This document shows, piece after piece, positions 19,678 to 28,306 of a DNA stretch of 64,000 nucleotides. Each line of letters begins with the position of its first letter. The first letter of the stretch is position 1. The DNA lies in assembly GCA_003416985.1 (NCBI GenBank), contig QVIN01000010.1, positions 62,001-126,000 of the forward strand. The letters are read 5' to 3'. A program made the translations under genes and the position numbers. The stretch comes from Duganella sp. BJB480. Its GTDB lineage: Bacteria > Pseudomonadota > Gammaproteobacteria > Burkholderiales > Burkholderiaceae_D. The notes beneath the pieces were generated by a model. The model did not search any database. It saw nothing but the letters and a program-made list of their open reading frames with translations, and was not told where the DNA came from.

Positions 19678-20217
19678 TCAGGCTTTGCGGCGGCGCGCCA
19701 GCCAGCCGACGATGCCGGCCCCGCCCAGCAGCATGCCATAGCTGGCCGGTTCCGGCACCGCGCTGATGGCCACCGAGCCGACGTAGTTGCCGGCGGCGGC
19801 GTTGCGCACCGTGCCGCTGACCAGCAGGTAGTAGCTGTCCGGCACCAGGTGGCGGGCGCTCAGCGTCCAGACCTCGGCCGCCGCGCCCGGCGCCGACTGG
19901 CGCGCGCCGTCCAGCGACAGGCCGGCCGAGTTGTACAGCTTGAAGCTGTCGAAGCCGGCCCCGCCCAAGCCCAGGCTAGCCTGGTCCAGGCTGCCGACCA
20001 GGGCGCCCAGCGCCGCGCCGCCGTCCACCGTGAAATTGTAGCGGTCGCTGAACGTGTTGCCGGCGTTGCCGGCGCCGAATTCATGCATCAGCACGGCGGC
20101 GCCGGCGCTCAGGTCCAGCGTGTGCACGCCCTGGCTGATGTCGGCGGCATGCGCCAGCGGCAGGCCTGCGGCGCCCGTCAGCATCAGGGCCGCCATCACT
20201 GTTTGTATACGCTTCAT
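19678..20217 (-). CDS. PEP-CTERM sorting-domain protein, FxDxF-like
   Basis: 179 residues. Signal peptide to about residue 24 (AHA), a beta domain containing FSDRYNFTV, close to the FxDxF motif of a common PEP-CTERM subfamily, LVPDSYYLLVSGTV, NYVGSVAISA, and the tail VPEPASYGM, LLGGAGIVGWLA, RRRKA. Expected to be a substrate of XrtB. Translation should be strong: a GGAGGTGA Shine-Dalgarno lies three bases before the ATG. Monocistronic, bounded by a terminator downstream and a 263-base gap upstream. Confidence 0.9.
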   Translation of the reverse strand: MKRIQTVMAALMLTGAAGLPLAHAADISQGVHTLDLSAGAAVLMHEFGAGNAGNTFSDRYNFTVDGGAALGALVGSLDQASLGLGGAGFDSFKLYNSAGLSLDGARQSAPGAAAEVWTLSARHLVPDSYYLLVSGTVRNAAAGNYVGSVAISAVPEPASYGMLLGGAGIVGWLARRRKA

Positions 20218-20220
20218 ACA

Positions 20221-20228
20221 TCACCTCC
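20221..20228 (-). promoter_or_regulatory. Near-perfect ribosome binding site
   Basis: On the minus strand the RNA reads GGAGGTGA, eight bases complementary to the 3' end of 16S rRNA, placed three bases before the ATG at 20217. It is the strongest such site noticed in the window. Confidence 0.8.
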
Positions 20229-20480
20229 CTTAAGAAATGGCGGCCGCGCGCGCTGCCGCCGGTTGCTCGATCACTGCGGATTTATCCTAGCATCGGCCGC
20301 CGCGACGATCGCGGCGGCGCGGCAATCGCGCGTGGCTGGGCCGGCCAGGCGCGCGCAGGCGGGCGCCGCCGGCGCCCAGAGGGAAAACGGCGAGGTGGCG
20401 GACGGCGTAGGCGAGGGCCTACGCGAAGACGGGAAATCGGCGGCCCCCGCTGCTCGGCCGGGGCCGCCGTGGACGCGCGC
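20229..20480. other. GC-rich intergenic region, no gene seen
   Basis: About 250 bases between the PEP-CTERM gene and the end of manC. It is GC-rich with several short self-complementary runs. On the minus strand TAGGAT near 20290 could be a -10 element of the PEP-CTERM gene, without a good -35. No convincing terminator for manC. Confidence 0.4.
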
Positions 20481-21896
20481 TCAGGCGCGCTGGTAGACGT
20501 CTTCCAGGCGGACGATGTCGTCCTCGCCCAGGTAGCTGCCGGACTGGACTTCGATGAGGTGCAGCGGCAGCTTGCCCGGATTTTCCAGGCGGTGCGTGGC
20601 GCCGATCGGGATGTAGGTCGATTCGTTCTCGGTCAGCAGCGTGACCTGGTCGCCGCAGGTCACGCGGGCGGTGCCGCTGACGACGATCCAGTGCTCGGCG
20701 CGGTGGTGGTGCATCTGCAGCGACAGCTTGCCGCCCGGGTTGACGGTGATGCGCTTGACCTGGAAGCGCTCGCCCACGTCGATGCCCTCGTAGCAGCCCC
20801 ACGGGCGGTAGACCTTGGTGTGGTGCAGGTGCTCGGTGCGCTGCTTGGTCTTCAGGTGCTCGACGATGTTCTTGACGCGCTGCACCTGGTCCTTGTGGCA
20901 CACCAGCACGGCGTCGTTGGTCTCCACCACGACCACGTCCTTGACGCCGACCACGGCCACGATGCGGCTCTCGGCGCGCACCAGCGAACCGCTGACGTCG
21001 TCCAGGTAGACGTCGCCGCGGGTGGCGTTGCGCTGGCCGTCCTGCGGCTGCACCTCCCACAGCGCCGACCACGAGCCGACGTCGTTCCAGCCGATGTCGG
21101 CCGGCACGACGATGGCGTGGCGGGTGTGCTCCATCACCGCGTAGTCGATCGAGTCCGACGGGCAGGCGGTGAACGAGGCCTCGTCCAGGCGGCAGAAGTC
21201 GAGGTCGCGGTAGTCCTTGCCGACCGCCGCCGCGGTGGCGCCGGCGATGGCCGGCGCGTATTGCTCCAGCTCCTTGAGGTAGCTGTCGGCGCGGAACAGG
21301 AACATGCCGCTGTTCCAGTAGTAGTTGCCGGCGGCGACGAAGCCCTCGGCGGTGGCGCGGTCCGGCTTCTCGACGAAGCGCTCGACGCCGTAGCAGTGGG
21401 CGGCGGCGGCCGGCGCGCCGCTGCGGATGTAGCCGTAGCCGGTCTCCGGGCCGGTCGGCACGATGCCGAAGGTGGCCAGCGCGCCGCCTTCCACCATGGC
21501 GCAAGCGTGGCCGATGGCGGCGTAGAAGGCCTCGACGTTGTCGATCACGTGGTCGGCCGGCAGCACCAGCATGACGGCGTCGGCGTCGATGGCGCGCAGG
21601 TAGTGGGCGGCGGCGGCCACGGCCGGCGCGGTGTTGCGCCCGACCGGCTCCAGCAGGATGCCGAGCGGGGCGATGCCGATCTCGCGCATCTGCTCGGCGA
21701 CCAGGAAGCGGTGCTCGTTGCCGCACACCACCAGCGGCGCCATCATGTGCGCCTTGCCGTGCAGGCGCAGCGCGGTGTCCTGCAGCATGGTGCGCTCCGA
21801 GACCAGCGGCAGCAGCTGCTTGGGCATCACGGCGCGCGACAAGGGCCATAAACGCGTGCCGGAACCGCCCGACAGGATCACTGGGTAAATTTTCAT
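20481..21896 (-). CDS. manC: Mannose-1-phosphate guanylyltransferase / mannose-6-phosphate isomerase
   Basis: 471 residues; makes GDP-mannose. N-terminal nucleotidyltransferase (about 1-285) with LSGGSGTRLWPLSR, LPADHVID and GYGYI; C-terminal cupin isomerase domain (about 320-470) with YRPWGCYEGID, MHHHRAEHW and the metal-binding His cluster. Both halves are full length, as in AlgA/ManC/CpsB. It overlaps the upstream pyrophosphorylase gene by four bases (ATGA). No phosphomannomutase gene is in the window, so mannose-1-phosphate must come from elsewhere. Probably the last gene of the 21-28 kb sugar-nucleotide group. Confidence 0.95.
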   Translation of the reverse strand: MKIYPVILSGGSGTRLWPLSRAVMPKQLLPLVSERTMLQDTALRLHGKAHMMAPLVVCGNEHRFLVAEQMREIGIAPLGILLEPVGRNTAPAVAAAAHYLRAIDADAVMLVLPADHVIDNVEAFYAAIGHACAMVEGGALATFGIVPTGPETGYGYIRSGAPAAAAHCYGVERFVEKPDRATAEGFVAAGNYYWNSGMFLFRADSYLKELEQYAPAIAGATAAAVGKDYRDLDFCRLDEASFTACPSDSIDYAVMEHTRHAIVVPADIGWNDVGSWSALWEVQPQDGQRNATRGDVYLDDVSGSLVRAESRIVAVVGVKDVVVVETNDAVLVCHKDQVQRVKNIVEHLKTKQRTEHLHHTKVYRPWGCYEGIDVGERFQVKRITVNPGGKLSLQMHHHRAEHWIVVSGTARVTCGDQVTLLTENESTYIPIGATHRLENPGKLPLHLIEVQSGSYLGEDDIVRLEDVYQRA

Positions 21897-23053
21897 GCTC
21901 TGAGTCTCTTATCTGTTAAATCACTGCTGTGTTCGGTTCGCCGCTTGCTGCGGCGGTCGCGGGCGTTGGCCCACGAGTCGGGATCGGTCTCGGACACGTG
22001 CTTCATCTCGCCGGCGCGGTCGACACTATAGTCCTTAAACACGATCATCTCATTTAAAGAAACATTCGGTAACACCCGGGTGTACTCGAACAGCACGCTG
22101 CGCACGACCCGGGCGCCGGCGCAGATGTGGCTGCCATGCCCGATCCAGGTCGGGCCGACGATGTGCACGCCGGCCTCGACGCGGGCGCCGGAGCCGATGT
22201 AGACCGGGCCCTCGATGGTCGTGCCCTGCCAGTCGATGCTGGTGTTCAGGCCGACCCACAGGCCGTCGTTGATCTGGATGCCGGGCATGTGCAGGTTGGC
22301 CACCTCTCCCATCAGCACGCTCTGGCAGGTTTCCCAGTAGTCGGTCACGCTGCCGATGTCGATCCAGTTGTAGTTGCGGGTCTGGGCGTAGAACGGCATG
22401 CCCTTCTCGGCCAGCAGCGGGAACAGCTGGGAGCCGATGTCGAAGGTCTGGCCCGACGGGATCAGGTCGATCACCTCGGGCTCGAACAGGTAGATGCCGG
22501 TGCTGACGAAGTTGGACTTGGCCTCGTGCTGGCCGGGCTTTTCCTGGAACTCGGTGATGCGGCCGTTGTCGTCGGCGACCACCACGCCGTAGCTGGAGAC
22601 CTTGTCCCACGGCACCTCCTTGGTGATGACCGAGGCCAGCGCGCCCTTGCGGCGGTGCTCGAACAGCGCCGACTTGATGTCGAGGTCGATCAGCGCGTCG
22701 CCGCACAGCACGATGGTGGTGTCGTCGAAGAAGCCGCCGAACTCCTGGATCTTCTTCATGCCGCCGGCCGAGCCCAGCGGCTGCGGCACGACCTCGCCGT
22801 CGTCGGTGGTGTAGCCCTCGAAGGAGTAGCCGATCTGCACGTCGTACTGGTGGCCCTCGCCGAAGTACTCCTCGATCTTTTCATGCAGATAGCTGACGTT
22901 GACCATGATCTCGGTCACGCCGTACTTGTGCAGGTGCTCGATCAGGTAGGCCATCACGGGCTTGCCCAGGATGGGGATCATGGGCTTGGGCAAATCGTAC
23001 GTCAACGGGCGCACGCGGGTGCCCTTGCCTGCCGCAAGTATCATCGCTTTCAT
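21893..23053 (-). CDS. NDP-sugar pyrophosphorylase with left-handed beta-helix domain
   Basis: 386 residues. N-terminal nucleotidyltransferase (about 1-235) with GKGTRVRPLTYDLPKPM, LCGDALIDLD and NWIDIGS; C-terminal hexapeptide-repeat region (about 265-345, PVYIGSGARVEAGVHI, PTWIGHGSHICAGARV). This two-domain plan is shared by GDP-mannose pyrophosphorylase-like and glucose-1-phosphate transferases; the sugar and nucleotide are not decided by sequence alone. The last 40 residues are basic and look disordered. Nine bases separate it from galE upstream, and it overlaps manC downstream. Confidence 0.85.
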   Translation of the reverse strand: MKAMILAAGKGTRVRPLTYDLPKPMIPILGKPVMAYLIEHLHKYGVTEIMVNVSYLHEKIEEYFGEGHQYDVQIGYSFEGYTTDDGEVVPQPLGSAGGMKKIQEFGGFFDDTTIVLCGDALIDLDIKSALFEHRRKGALASVITKEVPWDKVSSYGVVVADDNGRITEFQEKPGQHEAKSNFVSTGIYLFEPEVIDLIPSGQTFDIGSQLFPLLAEKGMPFYAQTRNYNWIDIGSVTDYWETCQSVLMGEVANLHMPGIQINDGLWVGLNTSIDWQGTTIEGPVYIGSGARVEAGVHIVGPTWIGHGSHICAGARVVRSVLFEYTRVLPNVSLNEMIVFKDYSVDRAGEMKHVSETDPDSWANARDRRSKRRTEHSSDLTDKRLRA

Positions 23054-23062
23054 GCTGGTCTC

Positions 23063-24073
23063 CTATTCAGTGGGCGTGGTCTGCCAGCGCCAGGAGTCGG
23101 TGCACATTTGTTCGACGTTGCGCCGGGCCTTCCAGCCCAGCTCGCGTTCTGCCAGGCTGGCGTCGGCGTAGCAGGCGGCGATGTCGCCGGCGCGGCGCGC
23201 CACCACCTGGTAGGGCACGGGACGGCCGCTGGCCGCCTCGAATGCGCGCACCATCTCCAGCACGCTGTTGCCTCGGCCGGTGCCCAGATTGTAGGTGAAA
23301 ACGCCGGCGCCGGTCGCCAGCTTGGACAAGGTGGCCAGGTGGCCCAGCGCCAGGTCGACCACGTGGATGTAGTCGCGCAGGCCGGTGCCGTCCGGGGTCG
23401 GGTAGTCGCCGCCGTACACCGACAGCTGCGCGCGGCGGCCGTCCGCCACCTGGGCGATGTAGGGCACCAGGTTGTTGGGGATGCCGTTCGGCTCCTCACC
23501 GATCAGGCCGCTTTCGTGCGCGCCCACCGGGTTGAAGTAGCGCAGCAGCGCGATGCGCCAGCCCGGATCGGCCTTGTGCAGGTCGCGCAGCATCTCCTCG
23601 ATCATCAGCTTGCTGCGGCCGTAGGGATTGGTGGCCGACAGCGGGAAGTGCTCGAGGATGGGCACCGAGGCCGGGTCGCCGTACACCGTGGCCGAGGAGC
23701 TGAACACCAGCGTCTTGACGCCGGCGCGGGCCATGCCCTCGAACAGCACCAGGCTGCCGGTGACGTTGTTGTCGTAGTAGCGCAGCGGCTGCTCGACCGA
23801 TTCGCCCACCGCCTTCAGGCCGGCGAAATGGATCACCGCGTCGATCCGGTGGGCGGCGAACAGCGCGTCCACCGCGGCGCGGTCGCGCACGTCGCCCTCG
23901 ACCAGCGTGAAGCGGCGGCCGGCGATGCGCTCCACCCGCGCCTGCACCGAGGCCCGGGCGTTGCACAGATTGTCCAGCACCACCACCTCGTGGCCGGCGG
24001 CCAGCAGCTCCACCACCGTGTGCGAGCCGATATAGCCCATGCCGCCCGTCACCAATATCTTCCTTGCCGCCAT
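23063..24073 (-). CDS. galE: UDP-glucose 4-epimerase
   Basis: 336 residues, typical GalE length. Short-chain dehydrogenase fold with [11 protein letters not shown] for NAD binding, a catalytic Ser region [16 protein letters not shown] (Tyr-xxx-Lys), [19 protein letters not shown] and [10 protein letters not shown]. Interconverts UDP-glucose and UDP-galactose, supplying galactose for the polysaccharide. The ATG at 24073 has GGAG six bases upstream; longer upstream reading is not needed. Lies fourteen bases after wecB. The pattern of motifs is GalE rather than a UDP-glucuronate epimerase. Confidence 0.94.
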   Translation of the reverse strand: MAARKILVTGGMGYIGSHTVVELLAAGHEVVVLDNLCNARASVQARVERIAGRRFTLVEGDVRDRAAVDALFAAHRIDAVIHFAGLKAVGESVEQPLRYYDNNVTGSLVLFEGMARAGVKTLVFSSSATVYGDPASVPILEHFPLSATNPYGRSKLMIEEMLRDLHKADPGWRIALLRYFNPVGAHESGLIGEEPNGIPNNLVPYIAQVADGRRAQLSVYGGDYPTPDGTGLRDYIHVVDLALGHLATLSKLATGAGVFTYNLGTGRGNSVLEMVRAFEAASGRPVPYQVVARRAGDIAACYADASLAERELGWKARRNVEQMCTDSWRWQTTPTE

Positions 24074-24087
24074 TGCTCGCTCCTCGA

Positions 24088-25206
24088 TCACGTTGTGGCG
24101 CCAGCGGCCGCCAGTTGCCGGTCCAGCACCGCGACGATGCGCTGCGCCGCCTGGCCGTCCCACAGGTGGGGACGGCGGCCCTGCTTGCCCTGGCCGGCCA
24201 GCACCTTGCGCGCCTCGGCCACGATGGTGGCCGGGTCGGTGCCGGCCAGCACGTTGCTGCCCTCGTCCACCGTCACCGGCCGCTCGGTGTTGTCGCGGAT
24301 GGTGATGCACGGCACGCCCAGCGCCGTGGTCTCCTCCTGCAGGCCGCCGCTGTCGGTCAGCACCATGACCGCGTCCTTCCACAGGTTCAGGAAGGCCATG
24401 TAGCCCTGCGGGCCGACCAGCGTGACGTTCGGCCCGAGCGCGATGCCGAAGCGCTCCAGGTTGGCGCGGGTGCGCGGATGCACCGGGAAGATCAGCGGCA
24501 GCTCGGCGGCGATCTCGGTCAGCGCGGCGCCGATGCGGCCCATCATGGCGGCGTCGTCGACGTTGCTGGGGCGGTGCAGCGTGACCACGCCGTAGCGCGG
24601 GTGCGCGGCCTTGTAGGCGCTGCCCTCGTAGCGGCTGCGGTCGCCGGCGGCCAGCTGCTCGGCCTGGTAAAGCACGTTGTCGACCATCACGTGGCCGACG
24701 TAGTGGATGGCCGCCTCCGGCTTGCCTTCGCGCCGCAGGTGGCCGACCGCGCTCGGCTCGGTGACGAAGAACCAGTCCGAGATGCTGTCGGTGACCAGCC
24801 GGTTGATTTCCTCGGGCATGGTCATGTCGCCGCTGCGCAGGCCGGCCTCGACGTGGGCCACCGGGATGTTGAGCTTTTTGGCGACGATCGAGCACGCCAG
24901 CGTGGAATTGACGTCGCCCACCACCAGCACCGCGTCGGGCCGCTCGGCCACGCACAGCTGCTCGAAGGCCAGCATGATCTTGGCGGTCTGCTCGGCGTGG
25001 CTGCCGCCGCCGGCCGCCATGAACAGGTCCGGCGCCGGGATGCCCAGCTCCTCGAAGAACACCTCGTTCATGTCGCGGTCGTAATGCTGGCCGGTGTGGA
25101 TGATCTTGTACGCCAGCCGCGGGTGGCCCCGCAGCGCCCGCACGATGGGGGCGATCTTCATGAAGTTGGGGCGCGCGCCGGCCACCAGGTAGATGGTCTT
25201 CATCAT
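24088..25206 (-). CDS. wecB: UDP-N-acetylglucosamine 2-epimerase (non-hydrolysing)
   Basis: 372 residues, full length for WecB/MnaA. Visible motifs: [56 protein letters not shown]-equivalent [10 protein letters not shown], and [17 protein letters not shown] with RDNTERPVT. It converts UDP-GlcNAc to UDP-ManNAc. A UDP-ManNAc dehydrogenase-type enzyme could act next; the dehydrogenase at 38525 is closer to TviB. ATG at 25206 overlaps the previous stop as ATGATG. Part of the 20481-30304 group. Confidence 0.94.
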   Translation of the reverse strand: MMKTIYLVAGARPNFMKIAPIVRALRGHPRLAYKIIHTGQHYDRDMNEVFFEELGIPAPDLFMAAGGGSHAEQTAKIMLAFEQLCVAERPDAVLVVGDVNSTLACSIVAKKLNIPVAHVEAGLRSGDMTMPEEINRLVTDSISDWFFVTEPSAVGHLRREGKPEAAIHYVGHVMVDNVLYQAEQLAAGDRSRYEGSAYKAAHPRYGVVTLHRPSNVDDAAMMGRIGAALTEIAAELPLIFPVHPRTRANLERFGIALGPNVTLVGPQGYMAFLNLWKDAVMVLTDSGGLQEETTALGVPCITIRDNTERPVTVDEGSNVLAGTDPATIVAEARKVLAGQGKQGRRPHLWDGQAAQRIVAVLDRQLAAAGATT

Positions 25207-26084
25207 GCCGCCTCGACCTTGCCGGACGGCCAGTGGCGGTCCACCAGTTCGCGCGTGTTGCGGATGTTGCCGCGGCCGGAGGCGCCGAACACGATGGACT
25301 CGATGTTGGGCTGCCGGCACACCCATTCGATCGCCTCCTGCGGCGCGATCGCGCCGGAGGCGAACACCGACATGGCGATCGCGCGGAACTTGCGCTCGCG
25401 CAGCGCCGCCTCGTAGGCCGCGAAGCCGCCCGACATGCGGAAGCCGATCTTGTTGATGTTGGCGCAGACGATGGGGTTCTCGATGCCCAGCTCGTCGAGC
25501 ACGTCGAGCAGCTTGGGCAGGTTCATCGTGATGAAGCCCGGCTCGGCGTTGTAGCGCTTGCGCACGTGCTCGGCGAAGATGCGGAACGCATCCTTGAAGC
25601 CCAGCCCCAGCAGCAGGTCGACCACCACGTTCTGCAGGAAGATCACCGGGGTGTTGAGGCCGGCGAACATCTTCATCTCGGCGTCGATCAGCAGCGTGGT
25701 GATGCCTTCGATATCCTTGGTCGCCAGCGACATGCCGCCGCGCAGCGCGGCGTTGAGGAAGCCCTCGTCCGGCATGAAGCGCTTGAGCGCGCCCAGCATG
25801 CCGTCCTCGGTGACCGCGTTGGCGTACTTGTGCGCGTACGGCATGCAGGGCATGAACTTGAAGTCCTTGTAGCGCACGGGGTCGGCGCGCATGTGCTCGC
25901 ACACCTCGGCGATGCGGTCGTGGGTGGTGCACATGAACGACTGCACGCCCTCGTCGTAGGCGTGGTCCAGCACCTCGATGATGGCGCCGGTGTCCTGGAA
26001 GCGCATCGCCTGGGCGCGCGCCTTTTCCTCCGACATGTGGTTGACGCCGAAGAACTGATTATCACCAAATAACAAACGATCCAT
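25203..26084 (-). CDS. Aldo/keto-reductase-like TIM-barrel protein, function unknown
   Basis: 293 residues, soluble. Starts [22 protein letters not shown], then alternating alpha/beta units ([35 protein letters not shown]). The end, [25 protein letters not shown] then [10 protein letters not shown], resembles the last strands and cofactor loop of aldo/keto reductases, but the usual Asp-Tyr-Lys-His tetrad is not evident. It lies between an oxidoreductase and wecB with good ribosome site GGAG and a four-base overlap downstream, so it is probably part of sugar-nucleotide metabolism. Substrate and reaction not known. Confidence 0.6.
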   Translation of the reverse strand: MDRLLFGDNQFFGVNHMSEEKARAQAMRFQDTGAIIEVLDHAYDEGVQSFMCTTHDRIAEVCEHMRADPVRYKDFKFMPCMPYAHKYANAVTEDGMLGALKRFMPDEGFLNAALRGGMSLATKDIEGITTLLIDAEMKMFAGLNTPVIFLQNVVVDLLLGLGFKDAFRIFAEHVRKRYNAEPGFITMNLPKLLDVLDELGIENPIVCANINKIGFRMSGGFAAYEAALRERKFRAIAMSVFASGAIAPQEAIEWVCRQPNIESIVFGASGRGNIRNTRELVDRHWPSGKVEAA

Positions 26085-26122
26085 ATTGCTGCTCCAGTAT
26101 GCTGTGTAGAAAAAAGGCCGGG

Positions 26123-27217
26123 TCAGCGGCTGCCGAAGAAGAAGCCCTTCTTCTTTTTGGGCGCTTCCGGCAAGGCGTCGCCGGCCAGCACGGACGGCCC
26201 CTTGGCGGCGTCGGCGATCAGCTGCGAGATCACGCGGTCGGTCGCCATCGCGGACTCGAAGGAGTTGACGTTGCTGGCGGCGGCGCCGTTTTCAATGCAG
26301 CGCACGAAATAGTCGAGCTGGGCCGAGTACTCCTCGCCGCGCAGGTAGAAGTCGACCGGCTCGGTCAGCTCGGTGGTGTAGCGCACGTTCCAGCCCTGGC
26401 GGTAGGGCGCCGGCAGGCCGTCGGCGCTGCGCAGGTAGACCTGCACCTCCTGGCGGTCGGCGACGATGCGGCCGTTCTTGCCCCAGATCGAGATCTTGGT
26501 GCTCATCTTGCGGAACGACTCGTCGCTCCAGTTGACCGACAGCTGGGCGCTCTTGCCGCCGTCGAAATACAGCGTGGAAAACACCTCGTCGTCGGTGTCG
26601 GCCGAGAAGATGTTGTTGAGGACCGAGCCGCCGACGCCGCGCGGCGCGCCGAAGTACCAGTTGAGCAGATTGAGCGGGTGGGCCGCGTAGTCGTACAGGC
26701 AGCCGCCGCCCTCGGCGCGCTGGGTGCGCCAGGTCGAGCCCTTGGGCTTGAGCACCACCGGGCCGTAGGCCTCGGCCAGCATGTGGGTGACCTCGCCGAT
26801 GGCGTTCAGCTCGAGCAGGCGCTTGACCTCCTGGAAGGCGCCGACGAAGCGGTAGTGGTAGCCGACCTGGTTGACCAGGCCTTTTTCCGCCGCCAGCCGG
26901 GTCACCGCTTCGCCTTCGGCGGTGTCCAGGCAAAACGGCTTTTCGCAGAACACGTGGATGTTCTTCTCCAGCGCCGCCTTGACCATGCGCGCGTGCATCG
27001 ACGACGGCGTGGCGATGATGATGGCGTCGAGCTCGACCTCGCGCAGCATGGCGTCGAAGTCGGTGTAGGTCGGCACCCCGGTATATTTTTTCAGCACATC
27101 GAGCACATAGCCGGTGGCGTCGCACACGGCGGCCACCTTGACGCGCGCGTGCGCGTTGATCATCGCGTGGTGCGACAACCCCATTTTGCCCAGACCTACT
27201 ACAGCGAGACGTATCAT
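26123..27217 (-). CDS. Gfo/Idh/MocA-family sugar oxidoreductase
   Basis: 364 residues. N-terminal Rossmann domain with VVGLGKMGLSHH and IIIATPSSMHARMV, catalytic-region motif FCEKPFCLD, and a C-terminal alpha/beta domain (AEGGGCLYDYAAHPLNLLNWYFG). Family members oxidise or reduce sugars or sugar nucleotides with NAD(P); WbpB-type enzymes act on UDP-GlcNAcA derivatives, a plausible but unproven role here. Ends with an unusually basic KKKKGFFFGSR tail. AGAGGA ribosome site eight bases before the ATG. Thirty-eight bases separate it from the AKR-like gene. Confidence 0.88.
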   Translation of the reverse strand: MIRLAVVGLGKMGLSHHAMINAHARVKVAAVCDATGYVLDVLKKYTGVPTYTDFDAMLREVELDAIIIATPSSMHARMVKAALEKNIHVFCEKPFCLDTAEGEAVTRLAAEKGLVNQVGYHYRFVGAFQEVKRLLELNAIGEVTHMLAEAYGPVVLKPKGSTWRTQRAEGGGCLYDYAAHPLNLLNWYFGAPRGVGGSVLNNIFSADTDDEVFSTLYFDGGKSAQLSVNWSDESFRKMSTKISIWGKNGRIVADRQEVQVYLRSADGLPAPYRQGWNVRYTTELTEPVDFYLRGEEYSAQLDYFVRCIENGAAASNVNSFESAMATDRVISQLIADAAKGPSVLAGDALPEAPKKKKGFFFGSR

Positions 27218-27248
27218 TTCATTTTCCTCTGACAGGTGATTGGTGTGT

Positions 27249-28274
27249 TCAGTGTTGGTTGAGCAGCGTGCGCTTGACCAGCGCGTAGGCGTCCTTGCCC
27301 TTGTCCAGCAGGCCGCGGTTGGGCGGCTGCTGGGCGGCGCGGCGCAGGCACTCGAGCGCCTGCGCCGCGGTCAGCTGCGGCAGGTGCAGGAAGGCGCCCT
27401 GCCGCAGCAGATGCAGGTCGACGTCCAGCAATGCGTCCTGGTAGACCGAGATGGTCGGCACGCCCAGCACCGCCATCTCGCGCGTCATGGTGCCGCCGGC
27501 GCCGATGAACAGGTCGCAGTCGGGCGCGATGTCGGCGATGTCGAGCGCGGTGGCCACCACCCGCACGCCGGCGAAGCGGGCGTGCTGGTAGTGCACGCCC
27601 TGCTCTTTGCCGCGCGGCAGCAGCACGACGTCGACGTGGTCCTTCATGCCCAGCACCAGCTCGTCGAGGAAGTTGCGGCTGCCCTTGTAGTACTGGGCGG
27701 TCCACGGCTCGGGGCGAATATACACGGTCTTGCGCGCGCGCGTCGCCCGTTCGGCCGGCGCCGCCTGCGCCAGGCGCTGGTCCAGCTCCCACAGGTACAG
27801 CCCCTCCTTGACGCCCGGGTAAGGCAGCACCTTGCGCGGGTTGGCCCACTGCTTGCGCAGTTTCTCCATGCTGAGGAATTCCGGCACCATGATGCGGTCG
27901 GCGCACAGGAAGGCCGGGATGTTGCCCATCGCGTGTTCGTTGTCGTTCATGTAGATCGAGCGTATCCCCATCAGCCGCGCCACCACCGGCGAGTGGAACG
28001 AGCTTTGCGAGATGGCGACGTCGACCCGGCGCCCGGCCAGGAAGCGGCACAGCTGCCACACCCGCACCGGGAAGCCGAACAGCTTGGCCGACAGCTTGCC
28101 GCCGTAGTGCTGGCCCACCACCGTGTAGCGGAAACCGTGCAGGTCGAGCAGGTCGATGGTGTTGGCCAGCGGGCGGCAGGTGATGATCACCTCGTGCTCG
28201 CGTTCCAGGTCGCGGATCATGGCCGCGAACATATTGATGTGGGGCGAATTCGTCAGTTCAAACCAGATGCGCAT
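27249..28274 (-). CDS. DUF354-family protein (GT-B-like)
   Basis: 341 residues starting MRIWFELTNSPHINMFAAMIRDL, the conserved DUF354 N-terminus. Later motifs include CADRIMVPEFLSME, YIRPEPWTAQYY and LFIGAGGTMTREMAVLGVPTIS, the last resembling the nucleotide-binding part of GT-B glycosyltransferases. DUF354 proteins occur in surface-sugar loci in bacteria and archaea; enzymatic role unproven. The ATG at 28274 has AAGGA five bases upstream and matches the family start; the in-frame ATG at 28307, overlapping the heparinase stop (TGATG), would add eleven residues. Confidence 0.78.
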   Translation of the reverse strand: MRIWFELTNSPHINMFAAMIRDLEREHEVIITCRPLANTIDLLDLHGFRYTVVGQHYGGKLSAKLFGFPVRVWQLCRFLAGRRVDVAISQSSFHSPVVARLMGIRSIYMNDNEHAMGNIPAFLCADRIMVPEFLSMEKLRKQWANPRKVLPYPGVKEGLYLWELDQRLAQAAPAERATRARKTVYIRPEPWTAQYYKGSRNFLDELVLGMKDHVDVVLLPRGKEQGVHYQHARFAGVRVVATALDIADIAPDCDLFIGAGGTMTREMAVLGVPTISVYQDALLDVDLHLLRQGAFLHLPQLTAAQALECLRRAAQQPPNRGLLDKGKDAYALVKRTLLNQH

Positions 28275-28306
28275 GCCTGTCCTTGTGTTCTGTGGGTTCG
28301 TGGTCA

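Noticed and set aside
22050-22706. Second minus-strand frame inside the pyrophosphorylase gene
   Set aside because: It has Arg/His/Gly-rich shadow composition and overlaps a complete enzyme in the proper frame.
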